Assembly: GCF_003427025.1 (NCBI RefSeq)
Contig: NZ_QVAI01000018.1
Span: forward strand, 62,001 to 126,000
DNA: 64,000 nt
Origin: Jiangella endophytica
Lineage (GTDB): Bacteria; Actinomycetota; Actinomycetes; Jiangellales; Jiangellaceae
Direction of reading: 5' to 3'
The notes below the pieces were generated by a model. That model was not told the origin of the DNA. It worked only from the letters and a program-made list of their open reading frames with translations, and ran no database searches. Positions 24,539 through 33,010 of the stretch are shown piece by piece. The position numbers were made by a program, and so were the translations under genes. Positions within the stretch are counted from its first letter, which is position 1. Every line of letters begins with the position of its first letter.

Positions 24539-25228
24539 TCAGAACAGCCGCGACGTGGGGTCGTCGACGCCGCGGAGGGCGTCGTAGTCGACGGTGACGC
24601 AGGTGATGCCCCGGTCGACGGCGAGGGTGCGGGCCTGCGGCTTGATCTCCTGTGCCGCGAACACGCCACGCACCGGCGCCAGCAGCGGGTCGCGGTTGAG
24701 CAGGTCGAGATAGCGGGTGAGCTGCTCGACGCCGTCGATCTCGCCGCGCCGCTTGACCTCGATGGCGACGGCGACGCCCTGCTCGTCGCGGCAGAGCAGG
24801 TCGACCGGGCCGATCGGCGTCGGGTACTCGCGCCGCACCAGCCGCCAGCCGCTGCCGAACGTCTCGACCTGCTCGGCCAGCAGCACCTGCAGGTGCGCCT
24901 CGACGCCGTCCTTGACCAGCCCAGGGTCGACGCCGAGGTCGTGGCTGGAGTCGTGCAGGATCTCGTGCAGGTTGATCACCAGGCGGTCGTCGGTCTTGTC
25001 GTTCTGCACCGTCCACACCGCGCAGACGCCGTCCTCGTCCGGCTCGGGCTCGCGGACGGCGAGCGTGCAGGGCGGGCTCATCCAGTTCAGCGGCTTGTAC
25101 GAGCCGCCGTCGGAATGCACCAGCACGCTGCCGTCGGCCTTCACCATGATGACGCGGGTGGCGAGCGGGAGGTGGGCGGTCAACCGGCCGGCGTAGTCCA
25201 CCTGGCAGCGCGCGATGACGATCCTCAC
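24539..25228 (-). CDS. nucS: Endonuclease NucS (non-canonical mismatch repair)
   Basis: A 229-residue nuclease that in actinobacteria replaces MutS/MutL by cutting mismatched DNA. The N-terminal DNA-binding/dimer domain starts [20 protein letters not shown] and the C-terminal RecB-like nuclease domain has [12 protein letters not shown] followed by [20 protein letters not shown], with the catalytic Asp and the Glu-x-Lys pair intact. The C-terminal tip DDPTSRLF resembles a sliding-clamp-binding end. The GTG at 25228 matches the family start. It is convergent with the 640-residue gene (9 bp between stops). Confidence 0.95.
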   Translation of the reverse strand: MRIVIARCQVDYAGRLTAHLPLATRVIMVKADGSVLVHSDGGSYKPLNWMSPPCTLAVREPEPDEDGVCAVWTVQNDKTDDRLVINLHEILHDSSHDLGVDPGLVKDGVEAHLQVLLAEQVETFGSGWRLVRREYPTPIGPVDLLCRDEQGVAVAIEVKRRGEIDGVEQLTRYLDLLNRDPLLAPVRGVFAAQEIKPQARTLAVDRGITCVTVDYDALRGVDDPTSRLF

Positions 25229-25332
25229 CGCCCGAACTCTAGACGGCCGCGCCGCGCTGCCAGGACGCCGCGCCCGACATCGCCGGGCCGGGATCTTGCC
25301 TCGGAGCGACCGCACGGGTACGCCTGACGGCC

Positions 25333-25899
25333 ATGATCTGGGCCCACTCGATCGCCTTGCTCCTGGACGTCGCCGGTCTGACGTGCGCCGCCGCCGGCTT
25401 CGCCCAGACCTGGCACCAGCACGGCACCGGCGAGCTGTGGGCGCCGTGGCGGGCGCGCGCCCGCGATGGACGCCGGCGGGCGTGGTCGTGGGTGACCGGC
25501 CGGCTGCGCCGACGGCGCCACGACCCGTGGCTGGGCGATGGCGGAGGGGGCGCGGGCGGCTCGGCCATCGCCCGGGGAGGAGCGACCGCTCCCGGCGCGG
25601 ATGCGCGAGCCGCCGTGACGGACCTCGCCGCGTTCGCGGCCGTGGTCCAGAGCCGGCTCGACGGCCTCACGGGTCAGGTGGGCCGGCTCGAGACGGAGCT
25701 GCGCACCGAACGGCAGCGCCGCGACTCGGCGGTCCGGGGCGTCCGTGCCGAGCTGATCGGCGAGGTCGGCCGGGTCGAGGAGCTGACCAAGGAGATCGCG
25801 GTCGGAGGGCTGCGACTGCAGATCCTCGGCTGGACGCTCGTGCTGGCCGGCGTCGTGCTCAGCGGCGTCCTCAACATCGTCGGGGCTGCCACGCGGTGA
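25333..25899 (+). CDS. Membrane protein with central coiled coil, unknown function
   Basis: A 188-residue protein. An N-terminal hydrophobic segment ([21 protein letters not shown]), a basic stretch rich in Arg/Trp, a Gly/Ala linker, and a helical segment (about 110-160: [20 protein letters not shown]) of coiled-coil type precede a C-terminal membrane helix ([21 protein letters not shown]). Hairpin topology with both ends in the membrane is likely. It is followed by another small anchored coiled-coil protein on the same strand. No family is recognised. Confidence 0.7.
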   Translation: MIWAHSIALLLDVAGLTCAAAGFAQTWHQHGTGELWAPWRARARDGRRRAWSWVTGRLRRRRHDPWLGDGGGGAGGSAIARGGATAPGADARAAVTDLAAFAAVVQSRLDGLTGQVGRLETELRTERQRRDSAVRGVRAELIGEVGRVEELTKEIAVGGLRLQILGWTLVLAGVVLSGVLNIVGAATR

Positions 25900-25962
25900 A
25901 CCCGGAGCCCGGAACCGGCGTAGCGTGCGGAGCACACGCACGTCGAGGTGCGGGGGGCGGTC

Positions 25963-26283
25963 ATGGAACGCAAGGCACTGCTGGCGCTGGGTCTCGTCCT
26001 GGTGGCGGTCATCGGGCTGGGCGCCGTCGTCCTCCAGCGGCAGAGTGAGCGGATCGACGAGCTGACGGCGGCCGTCGGCGAGCTGCGGGCACAGGCCGAC
26101 GAGGTGAACGCCGGGGCGAGCCGCGACGACGCGGCCCGGCTGGACGAGATCGAGCGTCAGCTCGGGTTCGATGCGCCGTCGTGGCCCGCCGAGGCCGTCG
26201 ACGAACGCATCGCGCAGCTGGAGTGGGACTTCGGCCTGATCTGCGGTTATCTGCACCGCACCGGCGCCGAGGTGCTGTGCTGA
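25963..26283 (+). CDS. Small anchored coiled-coil protein
   Basis: A 106-residue protein. It has a membrane anchor right at the N-terminus (ALLALGLVLVAVIGLGAVVL), then a helical heptad-like segment (RQSERIDELTAAVGELRAQA) and a C-terminal region with two Cys (LICGYL and a final Cys). The ATG at 25963 places the anchor at the very start; an in-frame GTG at 25948 is the alternative. It lies 63 bp after the previous small membrane protein and may share its transcript. Function unknown. Confidence 0.65.
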   Translation: MERKALLALGLVLVAVIGLGAVVLQRQSERIDELTAAVGELRAQADEVNAGASRDDAARLDEIERQLGFDAPSWPAEAVDERIAQLEWDFGLICGYLHRTGAEVLC

Positions 26284-26289
26284 CGATGC

Positions 26290-27945
26290 TCAGCCGGTGA
26301 GTGCCGCCTCGAGCGCGTCCCGCTGCGACCGGACCCACTCCTGAGCGCGCCGGATGGTGTCGCCTGCGCCGCCGGCCCACATGCGCCCCCAGCCGCCGCC
26401 GTCGGTCTCGGCGCGGTGCCTCATGACGTGCCAGACGCGGGCGAAGCGGCGATCGGCGACGTCGAGGAGAGCGGCGCGTTGGCCGGTGTCCAGCTCGTAG
26501 GCGTCGGCGAAGATCCGCATGCGGCGGCCGGTGTCGGCGTCGCGCAGCGCGGGGTCGCGGTCGGCGGGGTCGGACAGCGGCGCCCAGTACCGCAGCGTCG
26601 TGACGACGTCGAGCAGCCGCGTCGTCGGCGCGGCGAGGTCGAAGTCGATGATGCCGACCGGCCGGCCGTCGACGAAGATCGTGTTCTCGAAGGTGATGTC
26701 GTTGTGCCCGACGACGTCCGCGGCGCCCGGCTCGAGCAGGGGCGCGACTCCGGGCAGCTGGACGGGCGCCGGCCAGCTCACCCCGTCCGGCAGCGTGAAG
26801 CCGGCGGAGGCGTCGTGCAGCCGGCGCTGGATGACGGCGATCTCGCGCAGCGCGTCCTCGGTGACCGCCCACGGCGCCAGCGGGCGGCCGCCCATCTCGC
26901 CGTCGACGAAGGTGAGGATCTCGCGACCGCGCTCGTCGAACCCGAGGAAGCGCGGCGCATACGGGAAACCGGCCCGCTCCAGGTGGCGCAGGTAGGCGTG
27001 GACGGCCGCGGCGCTCTCGACGGGGTCCCGCCGGACCGTGCCGCCGACCCGGACGACGCCGTCGCTGACGTCGCCGCCGAGCAGCGGGACCTCCACCACG
27101 TCGGCCAGGAACGCGTCGACCGCGGCACGGAACCGCGCCGGCCGCTCGACCCACGGATAGTGGCCGCAGTCCTCGATGACGGCCCGCCGCCCGGCCGGAA
27201 ACCGGTCGGCCAGCGCGGCGACCGGCGCGAACCCGGTCATCGCGTCGTCGGTGCAGGCGACCACGAGGACCGGAGCGGTGACCGACGCGAGCCGCCCGGC
27301 GAGGTCGGCGGGCGGCTCGACGCTGAAGTAGGCGCGGCCGGCGGGCAGGTCCCAGCGCCCCTCCGTCGCGTGCCGCTGCTCGGCCGGTCGCCAGTGTGCG
27401 TAGCCGGCCGGCGCGACCTGCCGCTGCCAGGCGTTGAAGCCCTCGTCGTCGAGGCCGGACGGACCGGCGGTCAGCGCCGCCCACGCCTCGGCAACGGCGG
27501 GATCCCGCTCGCGCAGGCGGGCGGCGATGCGCTCGGCGTCCGGCCCGGTGTCGACGAGCTGGGTGGACGGCGGCGTGACGAGCAGCAGCGCCGCGAGCCG
27601 CTGCGGGTACTGGACGGCGTACGCGACGGCCAGCCGGGTGCCGGCGGAGTGCCCGGCGACCAGCAGGCGGTCCTGCCCGAGGTGCCGGCGCAGCGCCTCG
27701 AGGTCGGCGGCCTGCCGCCAGTAGGAGCCCGCCTCCGGCTCGGCGGGCGCCGGCGACTCGCCGACGCCGCGCAGGTGCGGGATGACCAGCCGGTGCCGGT
27801 CGGCCAATCCGGCGAGATCACCCAGGTAGACGGGGTGCCGCGCCGCCCCACCCGCCAGGACGACGATCGGTGGTCCGGCGGCGGCCGGACCGGCCAGCTC
27901 GTCGTAGTGCAGGGACGTGTGGTCATCAGCACGGTAGGTGGGCAC
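26290..27945 (-). CDS. Fusion of alpha/beta hydrolase and APH-type phosphotransferase
   Basis: A 551-residue two-domain protein. Residues about 1-285 are an alpha/beta hydrolase with nucleophile elbow GHSAGTRLAVAYA, acid in VVACTDDAMTGF and His in EDCGHYPWVE. Residues about 290-551 are an aminoglycoside/choline-kinase-like domain with catalytic loop VVGHNDITFENTIF (Asp and Asn) and metal-binding IIDFDLAAP. Both active sites look intact and one open frame joins them with no stop or repeated start. The pair might hydrolyse then phosphorylate (or the reverse) one small molecule, as in antibiotic inactivation or toxin modification (inference). GTG start. Transcribed toward nucS, separate from the mutasome. 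Confidence 0.85.
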   Translation of the reverse strand: MPTYRADDHTSLHYDELAGPAAAGPPIVVLAGGAARHPVYLGDLAGLADRHRLVIPHLRGVGESPAPAEPEAGSYWRQAADLEALRRHLGQDRLLVAGHSAGTRLAVAYAVQYPQRLAALLLVTPPSTQLVDTGPDAERIAARLRERDPAVAEAWAALTAGPSGLDDEGFNAWQRQVAPAGYAHWRPAEQRHATEGRWDLPAGRAYFSVEPPADLAGRLASVTAPVLVVACTDDAMTGFAPVAALADRFPAGRRAVIEDCGHYPWVERPARFRAAVDAFLADVVEVPLLGGDVSDGVVRVGGTVRRDPVESAAAVHAYLRHLERAGFPYAPRFLGFDERGREILTFVDGEMGGRPLAPWAVTEDALREIAVIQRRLHDASAGFTLPDGVSWPAPVQLPGVAPLLEPGAADVVGHNDITFENTIFVDGRPVGIIDFDLAAPTTRLLDVVTTLRYWAPLSDPADRDPALRDADTGRRMRIFADAYELDTGQRAALLDVADRRFARVWHVMRHRAETDGGGWGRMWAGGAGDTIRRAQEWVRSQRDALEAALTG

Positions 27946-27987
27946 GCCAGGACGCTATCGGGCCGCCGGTCGGCGCCGCACCCGTCG

Positions 27988-30900
27988 TCACTGGAAGTCG
28001 CGTGAGCGGTGCCGGGCGTGCAGGGCTCGGGCGGCCTCGGGATGCAGGTCGGCCAACGACGCCAGCTTGTCCGCGACCAGGTTGATGACGCCGTCCTTGC
28101 GCTCGAGGATCCCCCGCACGATCATGCAGGCGGCGTTGCGGGCGACCCGCCGGTGCCGTTGCCACAGCCCGCCGCCGCAGACGACGTTGAGCATGCCGGT
28201 CTCGTCCTCGATGTTGAGGAACGTGATGCCGCCCGCGGTGCCGGGCCGCTGCCGGTGCGTGACCACGCCGGCGACGGTGACCCGCCGGTTCGGCTCGGCG
28301 GTGGCGAGGTCCTCGACGGCGAGGATGCCCTCGCGGCGCAGCAGCGGCCGCAGGTGCGCCAGTGGGTGGCTGTCGGGCGAGATCGACGTGGCCCAGAGGT
28401 CGGCCAGGGTCAGCTCGACGTCGCTCATGCCCGGCAGCGGCGGCGGGGCCGGCGTGGCGGTGACGGCCTCCAACTGGCCGGCGGTCTCGACGTAGCCGGC
28501 GTTCCACAGCGCCTCACGGCGGGTGAGGCCGAAGCCGTCGAACGCACCCGCGGTGGCCAGCGCCTCCAGCTGCCGGGCGTCGAGGCCGGCCCGGCGCGAC
28601 AGGTCGGTCGGGTCGCGGAACGGCCGCTCCGTGCGGGCCGCGACGATCGCCTCGGCCGCCTCCTTGCTGATGCCGCGGACGGAGTCGAGACCCAGCCGGA
28701 CCGCGAACCCGGTGTCGCGGCGATGCTCCGGTGTGGGGTCCGGCGTGCCGTCCGCCCATTCCGCCGGCTCGTGCCACGGGCGCAGGCAGTCGTCTTGGCC
28801 GGTGGGCCGTGGGTCGCCGTCGGGTTCGAGGCCGGCCGTGGCCCCGGAGCACGTGATATCGGGACGCAGCACCCGCACGCCGTGCCGCCGGGCGTCGCCG
28901 ACCAGCGACTGCGCGGAGTAGAACCCCATCGGCTGGGCTCGCAGCAGCGCGGCCAGGAACGCCGCCGGGTAGTGCAGCTTGAACCAGGAGCTGACGTAGA
29001 CGAGCTTGGCGAAGGACAGCGCGTGGCTCTCGGCGAACCCGAAGTTCGCGAACGAGAGGATCTTGGTGTAGAGCTGGTCGGCGTCGTGGCCGGTGATGCC
29101 GCGTTTCGCCATGCCCTTGTACAGCTTCTCCTTGATGCTCTCGATGCGCTCGATGCCGCGTTTGGAGCCCATGGCGCGACGCAGCAGGTCGGCGTCGTCG
29201 GGGGTGCAGTCGCCGACGGCGATGGCCATCTGCATGAGCTGCTCCTGGAACAACGGCACGCCGAGGGTCCGTTCGAGCACCGGGACGAGGTCGTCGTGGA
29301 CGTAGGTGACCTCCTCCTTCCCGGTGGCGCGGCGGATGTACGGGTGGACGGCGCCGCCCTGGATCGGGCCGGGTCGGATCAGCGCGATCTCGATGGCGAG
29401 GTCGTAGAACTTGCGCGGCCGCAGCCTCGGCAGCGTCCCGATCTGGGCCCGGCTCTCGACCTGGAACACGCCGATGGAGTCGCCGCGGCAGAGCATGTCG
29501 TAGACCGCAGGCTCCTCCTTGGGCACGCTCTGCAGCTCCCACGCCTCGCCGAGATGCCCGGCCACCAGCGTGAACGCGTGGTTCAACGCGCTCAGCATGC
29601 CCAGGCCGAGCAGGTCGAACTTGACCAGCCCCATCGACTCGCAGGCGTCCTTGTCCCACTGCAGGACGGTGCGATTGTCCATGCGGCCGCGCTCGATGGG
29701 GCACACCTGGCCGATCGGCCGCTCGGTCAGGATCATGCCGCCGGAGTGGATGCCCAGGTGCCGCGGCGACCGCATGAGCTGGTTGGCGAGGTCGACGACG
29801 GGGGCGGGGATCTCGTGGTCGGCGACGTCCTCGCCGGCCACCGCGGACCAGCTGTCGGTCTGCTTGGACCACGCGTCCTGCTGCCCCGGCGAGTAGCCCA
29901 GCGCCTTGGCGGCGTCGCGGACGGCCATCTTCGGCCGGTAGCTGATGACATTGGCGACCTGGGCGGCGTTGCGGCGGCCGTACCGGTCGTAGACCCACTG
30001 GATGACCTCTTCGCGCCGGTCGGAGTCGAAGTCGACGTCGATGTCGGGCTCTTCGTCGCGGTTGACGGAGATGAACCGTTCGAACGGGAGCCGGTAGAAG
30101 ACCGGGTCGATGACGGTGACGCCGAGCGCGAAGCAGACCGCCGAGCTGGCCGCCGAGCCCCGTCCCTGGCAGAGGATGCCTTCGTCGCGGGCGAACTTCA
30201 CGATGTCGTGGACGATGACGAAGTAGCCGGCGAAGTCCTTGTCCTCGATGACCCGCAGCTCGTGGTCGACCCGTTCCCGGGCCGCCCGCTCGTGCCGTTC
30301 GCCGCGGTAGTAGCGCTCGAAGCCGCGCTCGACCAGGAACCGCAGCCAGCTCATCGCCGTGTGGCCCTCAGGGATGTGCTCCTTCGGCAGCCGGGGACTG
30401 GCCTTGTGCAGGTCGAACGCGATCTCGTCGGCCAGCTCGACGGAGCGTGCGACGGCGCCCGGGTAGCCGGCGAACCGGGCGGCCATCTCTCGTCCCGTCC
30501 GCAGCGACGCCGCGCCCCACGCCGGCAGCCAGCCGTTCATCTCGGTGAGGCTGCGCCGGGCCCTGATGGCCGCCATGGCCGAGGCCAGCCGGTGGTCGCC
30601 GGGGTCGGCGTAGTGGACGTTGTTGGTGGCGACGACGGGCAGCCCGCGGTCGGCGGCGAGGTCGGCCAGCAGCCGGTTGACGTCGTCGTCGCTGGGATGG
30701 CCGTGGTCGAACAGCTCGACCACCACGTGGTCGCGGCCGAACATCGCGGTCAGCCGGTCCAGCTCGGCCGCGGCCGCCGCCGGTCCCCGTCCGGCGAGGG
30801 CGGACCGGACGGTGCCCTTGCGGCAGCCGGTGAGCACCAGCCAGTGCCCGCGCCCCATGCCGGCCAGCTCGTCGAGGTCGTAGTCGGGTTTGCCCTTCTC

Positions 30901-31392
30901 GTCGCCGCGCAGCTGCGCCTCGGTGATGGCCCCGGCCAGCCGGTGGTAGCCCTCGACGCCGCGGGCCAGCACGAGCAGGTGCTGGCCGCGAGGGTCGGGG
31001 ACGCCGTTCTGCGGCGCGTCGAGACCCAGCGACAGCTCCGCGCCGTAGACGGTGCGCAGGTTCTCGGCGGCGTACTTCTGGGCGATCTCGGCGAACAGCG
31101 GCGCCCCGTAGAAGCCGTCGTGGTCGGTGAGCGCCAGCCCGTGCAACCCCAGCTCGATGGCCGCCTCGACCAGCCGGTCCGGCCCGCTGGCGCCGTCGAG
31201 GAAGCTGAAGTTGCTGTGCGCGTGCAGCTCCGCGTACGGCGTGACCGGCTCGTCCGGGCGGAACACCTCGGCCTTGCGTTTGTACGGCTTGCGCTTGCGC
31301 GACCCCGGACCGCCCTCGGGCGGGACCGTCGGCCGGTCGGACAGCCGGCGCTCCAGTTCGCTCCAGGGGATCGGCGGGTTGTTCCACCCCAC
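27988..31392 (-). CDS. dnaE2: Error-prone DNA polymerase III alpha subunit
   Basis: A 1134-residue C-family polymerase. The PHP domain starts YAELHAHSNFSFLDGAS, the palm has catalytic acids in EEPDIDVDFDSDRREEVIQW, the conserved CQGRGSAASSAVCF is present, and an OB domain near the C-terminus reads VTVAGVVTHRQRPGTAGGITF. The length fits DnaE2 (shorter than replicative DnaE1). It carries out translesion synthesis and damage-induced mutagenesis with ImuA' and ImuB. It is third in the SOS-controlled operon, 19 bp after imuB, and its start is GTG. The large reading frame on the opposite strand is a composition artefact. Confidence 0.96.
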   Translation of the reverse strand: MGWNNPPIPWSELERRLSDRPTVPPEGGPGSRKRKPYKRKAEVFRPDEPVTPYAELHAHSNFSFLDGASGPDRLVEAAIELGLHGLALTDHDGFYGAPLFAEIAQKYAAENLRTVYGAELSLGLDAPQNGVPDPRGQHLLVLARGVEGYHRLAGAITEAQLRGDEKGKPDYDLDELAGMGRGHWLVLTGCRKGTVRSALAGRGPAAAAAELDRLTAMFGRDHVVVELFDHGHPSDDDVNRLLADLAADRGLPVVATNNVHYADPGDHRLASAMAAIRARRSLTEMNGWLPAWGAASLRTGREMAARFAGYPGAVARSVELADEIAFDLHKASPRLPKEHIPEGHTAMSWLRFLVERGFERYYRGERHERAARERVDHELRVIEDKDFAGYFVIVHDIVKFARDEGILCQGRGSAASSAVCFALGVTVIDPVFYRLPFERFISVNRDEEPDIDVDFDSDRREEVIQWVYDRYGRRNAAQVANVISYRPKMAVRDAAKALGYSPGQQDAWSKQTDSWSAVAGEDVADHEIPAPVVDLANQLMRSPRHLGIHSGGMILTERPIGQVCPIERGRMDNRTVLQWDKDACESMGLVKFDLLGLGMLSALNHAFTLVAGHLGEAWELQSVPKEEPAVYDMLCRGDSIGVFQVESRAQIGTLPRLRPRKFYDLAIEIALIRPGPIQGGAVHPYIRRATGKEEVTYVHDDLVPVLERTLGVPLFQEQLMQMAIAVGDCTPDDADLLRRAMGSKRGIERIESIKEKLYKGMAKRGITGHDADQLYTKILSFANFGFAESHALSFAKLVYVSSWFKLHYPAAFLAALLRAQPMGFYSAQSLVGDARRHGVRVLRPDITCSGATAGLEPDGDPRPTGQDDCLRPWHEPAEWADGTPDPTPEHRRDTGFAVRLGLDSVRGISKEAAEAIVAARTERPFRDPTDLSRRAGLDARQLEALATAGAFDGFGLTRREALWNAGYVETAGQLEAVTATPAPPPLPGMSDVELTLADLWATSISPDSHPLAHLRPLLRREGILAVEDLATAEPNRRVTVAGVVTHRQRPGTAGGITFLNIEDETGMLNVVCGGGLWQRHRRVARNAACMIVRGILERKDGVINLVADKLASLADLHPEAARALHARHRSRDFQ

Positions 31393-31411
31393 TGTCTATG
31401 CCCCCTCGTGG

Positions 31412-33010
31412 TCAGTCATAGCCGGCCTCGACCCACCAGCCGTCGTCGGCGCAGGTCATCAGCCAGGCGTGGCCGTCGACGGTGACGATCTGGAAGCGGG
31501 CGACCCAGCTGGCGGGGTTCTCCCACCACAGCTCCTCCACCGGCCACGGCCCGGACCACGCGCTGATGGGCCGCCAGTCGTCGCCGAGCCCGTCCTGGTC
31601 GCCGGCCGCCGGCCGCCGCCGGCTACGTCCGGCCGGAGCCGGTGGGCTCGCCCGCCGGAAGCGAGCCGGCGGGGCGCTGACCACGCCGCGCTCGCTGACC
31701 CACACCAGCTGCCCGCGGTCGTCGACGACGACCACCGGGCGCGGCTCGGCGAAGATCCGGACCGGCGCCGGCGGCGGGAGGCTGCCCGGCCACGGCAGCT
31801 CGACCGGGCGCAGTCCGACCGGCCGCTCGCCCCACGTGACCAGCGCCTGGCGGTCGGCCGGCGCGCGGCCGCCCTGCACCGCGGGGACGGTGACCGCGTG
31901 CGGGCCGAGCATGCCCTGGACCCGGGCGACCACCCGCTCGACGCGTTCGTCGGTGCCGCCGCCCCACAGCGCGGCGGCGTGCGCGCCGGCCGGCTCGACG
32001 GTGTCGGGGACGAACCGGACCAGCTCGACGGGTCGGGTGACGCCTGAGGTGCCCCGCAGCTGACCCCGCAGCTGCCAGTGGACGCGGTCGACGAGGTCGG
32101 CCGCGCTGAACCAGCGCGAGTGCGCCCACACCCGCGACGACGCGACCTCGTGGTCGCACTCGGCCTCGACGAGGACCTCGGTGCAGACCAGCCCGCGGGC
32201 GGCCAACTGGGCGACGAAGCGGTCGGCGGTCTGGCGGACGCTGAAGCTGACGGCCTCGACGGTGTCGAGCGGCGGCTCGAACCGGATCTGGCACTCCAGG
32301 TCGGGCGGCGGTGTGCGGGCGCCGAGCCGGGCGGCGTCCTCGCCGCGGGCCAGCCGGTGCACCTTGGCGCCGTAGCCGCCGAACCGCGCCTGGACGTCGT
32401 CGCCGCCGAGCTGGGCGAAGTCGCCGAGCGTCCGCAGCCCCAGCCTTCTCAGGAGCCCGGCCACCTCGTCGTCGTCGATGACCCCGACCGGGAGGTCGCG
32501 CAGGAACGCCGCCGCCCCGCCCGCCTCGACCACGACGGTCTCCTGCGGCCCGGCCCGGCGGGCCGCCTGCTCGGCGGTGAACAGGTCGTCGGCGACGCCG
32601 ATGCGGCAGTCCCACACGCCGGCCCCGACCAGCCGCTCGGCGATGAGCGCGCCCGCGGACTCCTCGCCGCCGTAGAACCGGCCCGGCGCGTGCACCGCCA
32701 GCAGCCCGGGCCGCAACGGCGCGACGCCCGGCCGCAGCTCCTCGACCGCCACCAGCACCGGCTCGAACACCCGGGCGTCGCGGTCGGGATGGTGGTCGAC
32801 GAGTCTGAGCTCGGGGCAGCGCGACTGCGCGTCGCGGCGGCGCATCCCCCGGCGGACGCCCTCGGCCCGGGCGGCCTCGTTGCAGGCGACGACGGCGTTG
32901 GCGGCCAGCACCACGACCGGCGTGGTGTCCTCGATGGTGGCGTCCTCGGCCATGGCCGCGACCACCGGCCAGTCCGGACACCACACGACGAGCACCCGGC
33001 GGCGGCTCAT
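31412..33010 (-). CDS. imuB: Y-family polymerase-like mutasome hub ImuB
   Basis: A 532-residue UmuC/DinB-like protein. The position of the first catalytic motif reads VVWCPDWPVVAA instead of the DMDAFFA type, and the second acidic motif is replaced (LAVHAPGRFYGGEE), so it is predicted catalytically dead, as known for ImuB. It should bridge DnaE2 and the beta clamp; a possible clamp motif is VELPWPG (about residue 400), comparable to QLPLWG of the mycobacterial protein. The C-terminal third is Pro/Arg-rich. The ATG overlaps the imuA' stop (ATGA). Confidence 0.93.
   Translation of the reverse strand: MSRRRVLVVWCPDWPVVAAMAEDATIEDTTPVVVLAANAVVACNEAARAEGVRRGMRRRDAQSRCPELRLVDHHPDRDARVFEPVLVAVEELRPGVAPLRPGLLAVHAPGRFYGGEESAGALIAERLVGAGVWDCRIGVADDLFTAEQAARRAGPQETVVVEAGGAAAFLRDLPVGVIDDDEVAGLLRRLGLRTLGDFAQLGGDDVQARFGGYGAKVHRLARGEDAARLGARTPPPDLECQIRFEPPLDTVEAVSFSVRQTADRFVAQLAARGLVCTEVLVEAECDHEVASSRVWAHSRWFSAADLVDRVHWQLRGQLRGTSGVTRPVELVRFVPDTVEPAGAHAAALWGGGTDERVERVVARVQGMLGPHAVTVPAVQGGRAPADRQALVTWGERPVGLRPVELPWPGSLPPPAPVRIFAEPRPVVVVDDRGQLVWVSERGVVSAPPARFRRASPPAPAGRSRRRPAAGDQDGLGDDWRPISAWSGPWPVEELWWENPASWVARFQIVTVDGHAWLMTCADDGWWVEAGYD

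Noticed and set aside
28009-31485. A 1158-codon open frame on the plus strand, antisense to dnaE2
   Set aside because: Composition is that of a mirrored GC-rich codon pattern (Val/Gly/Asp/Arg runs) with no domain motif, while the minus strand encodes DnaE2 with all motifs.
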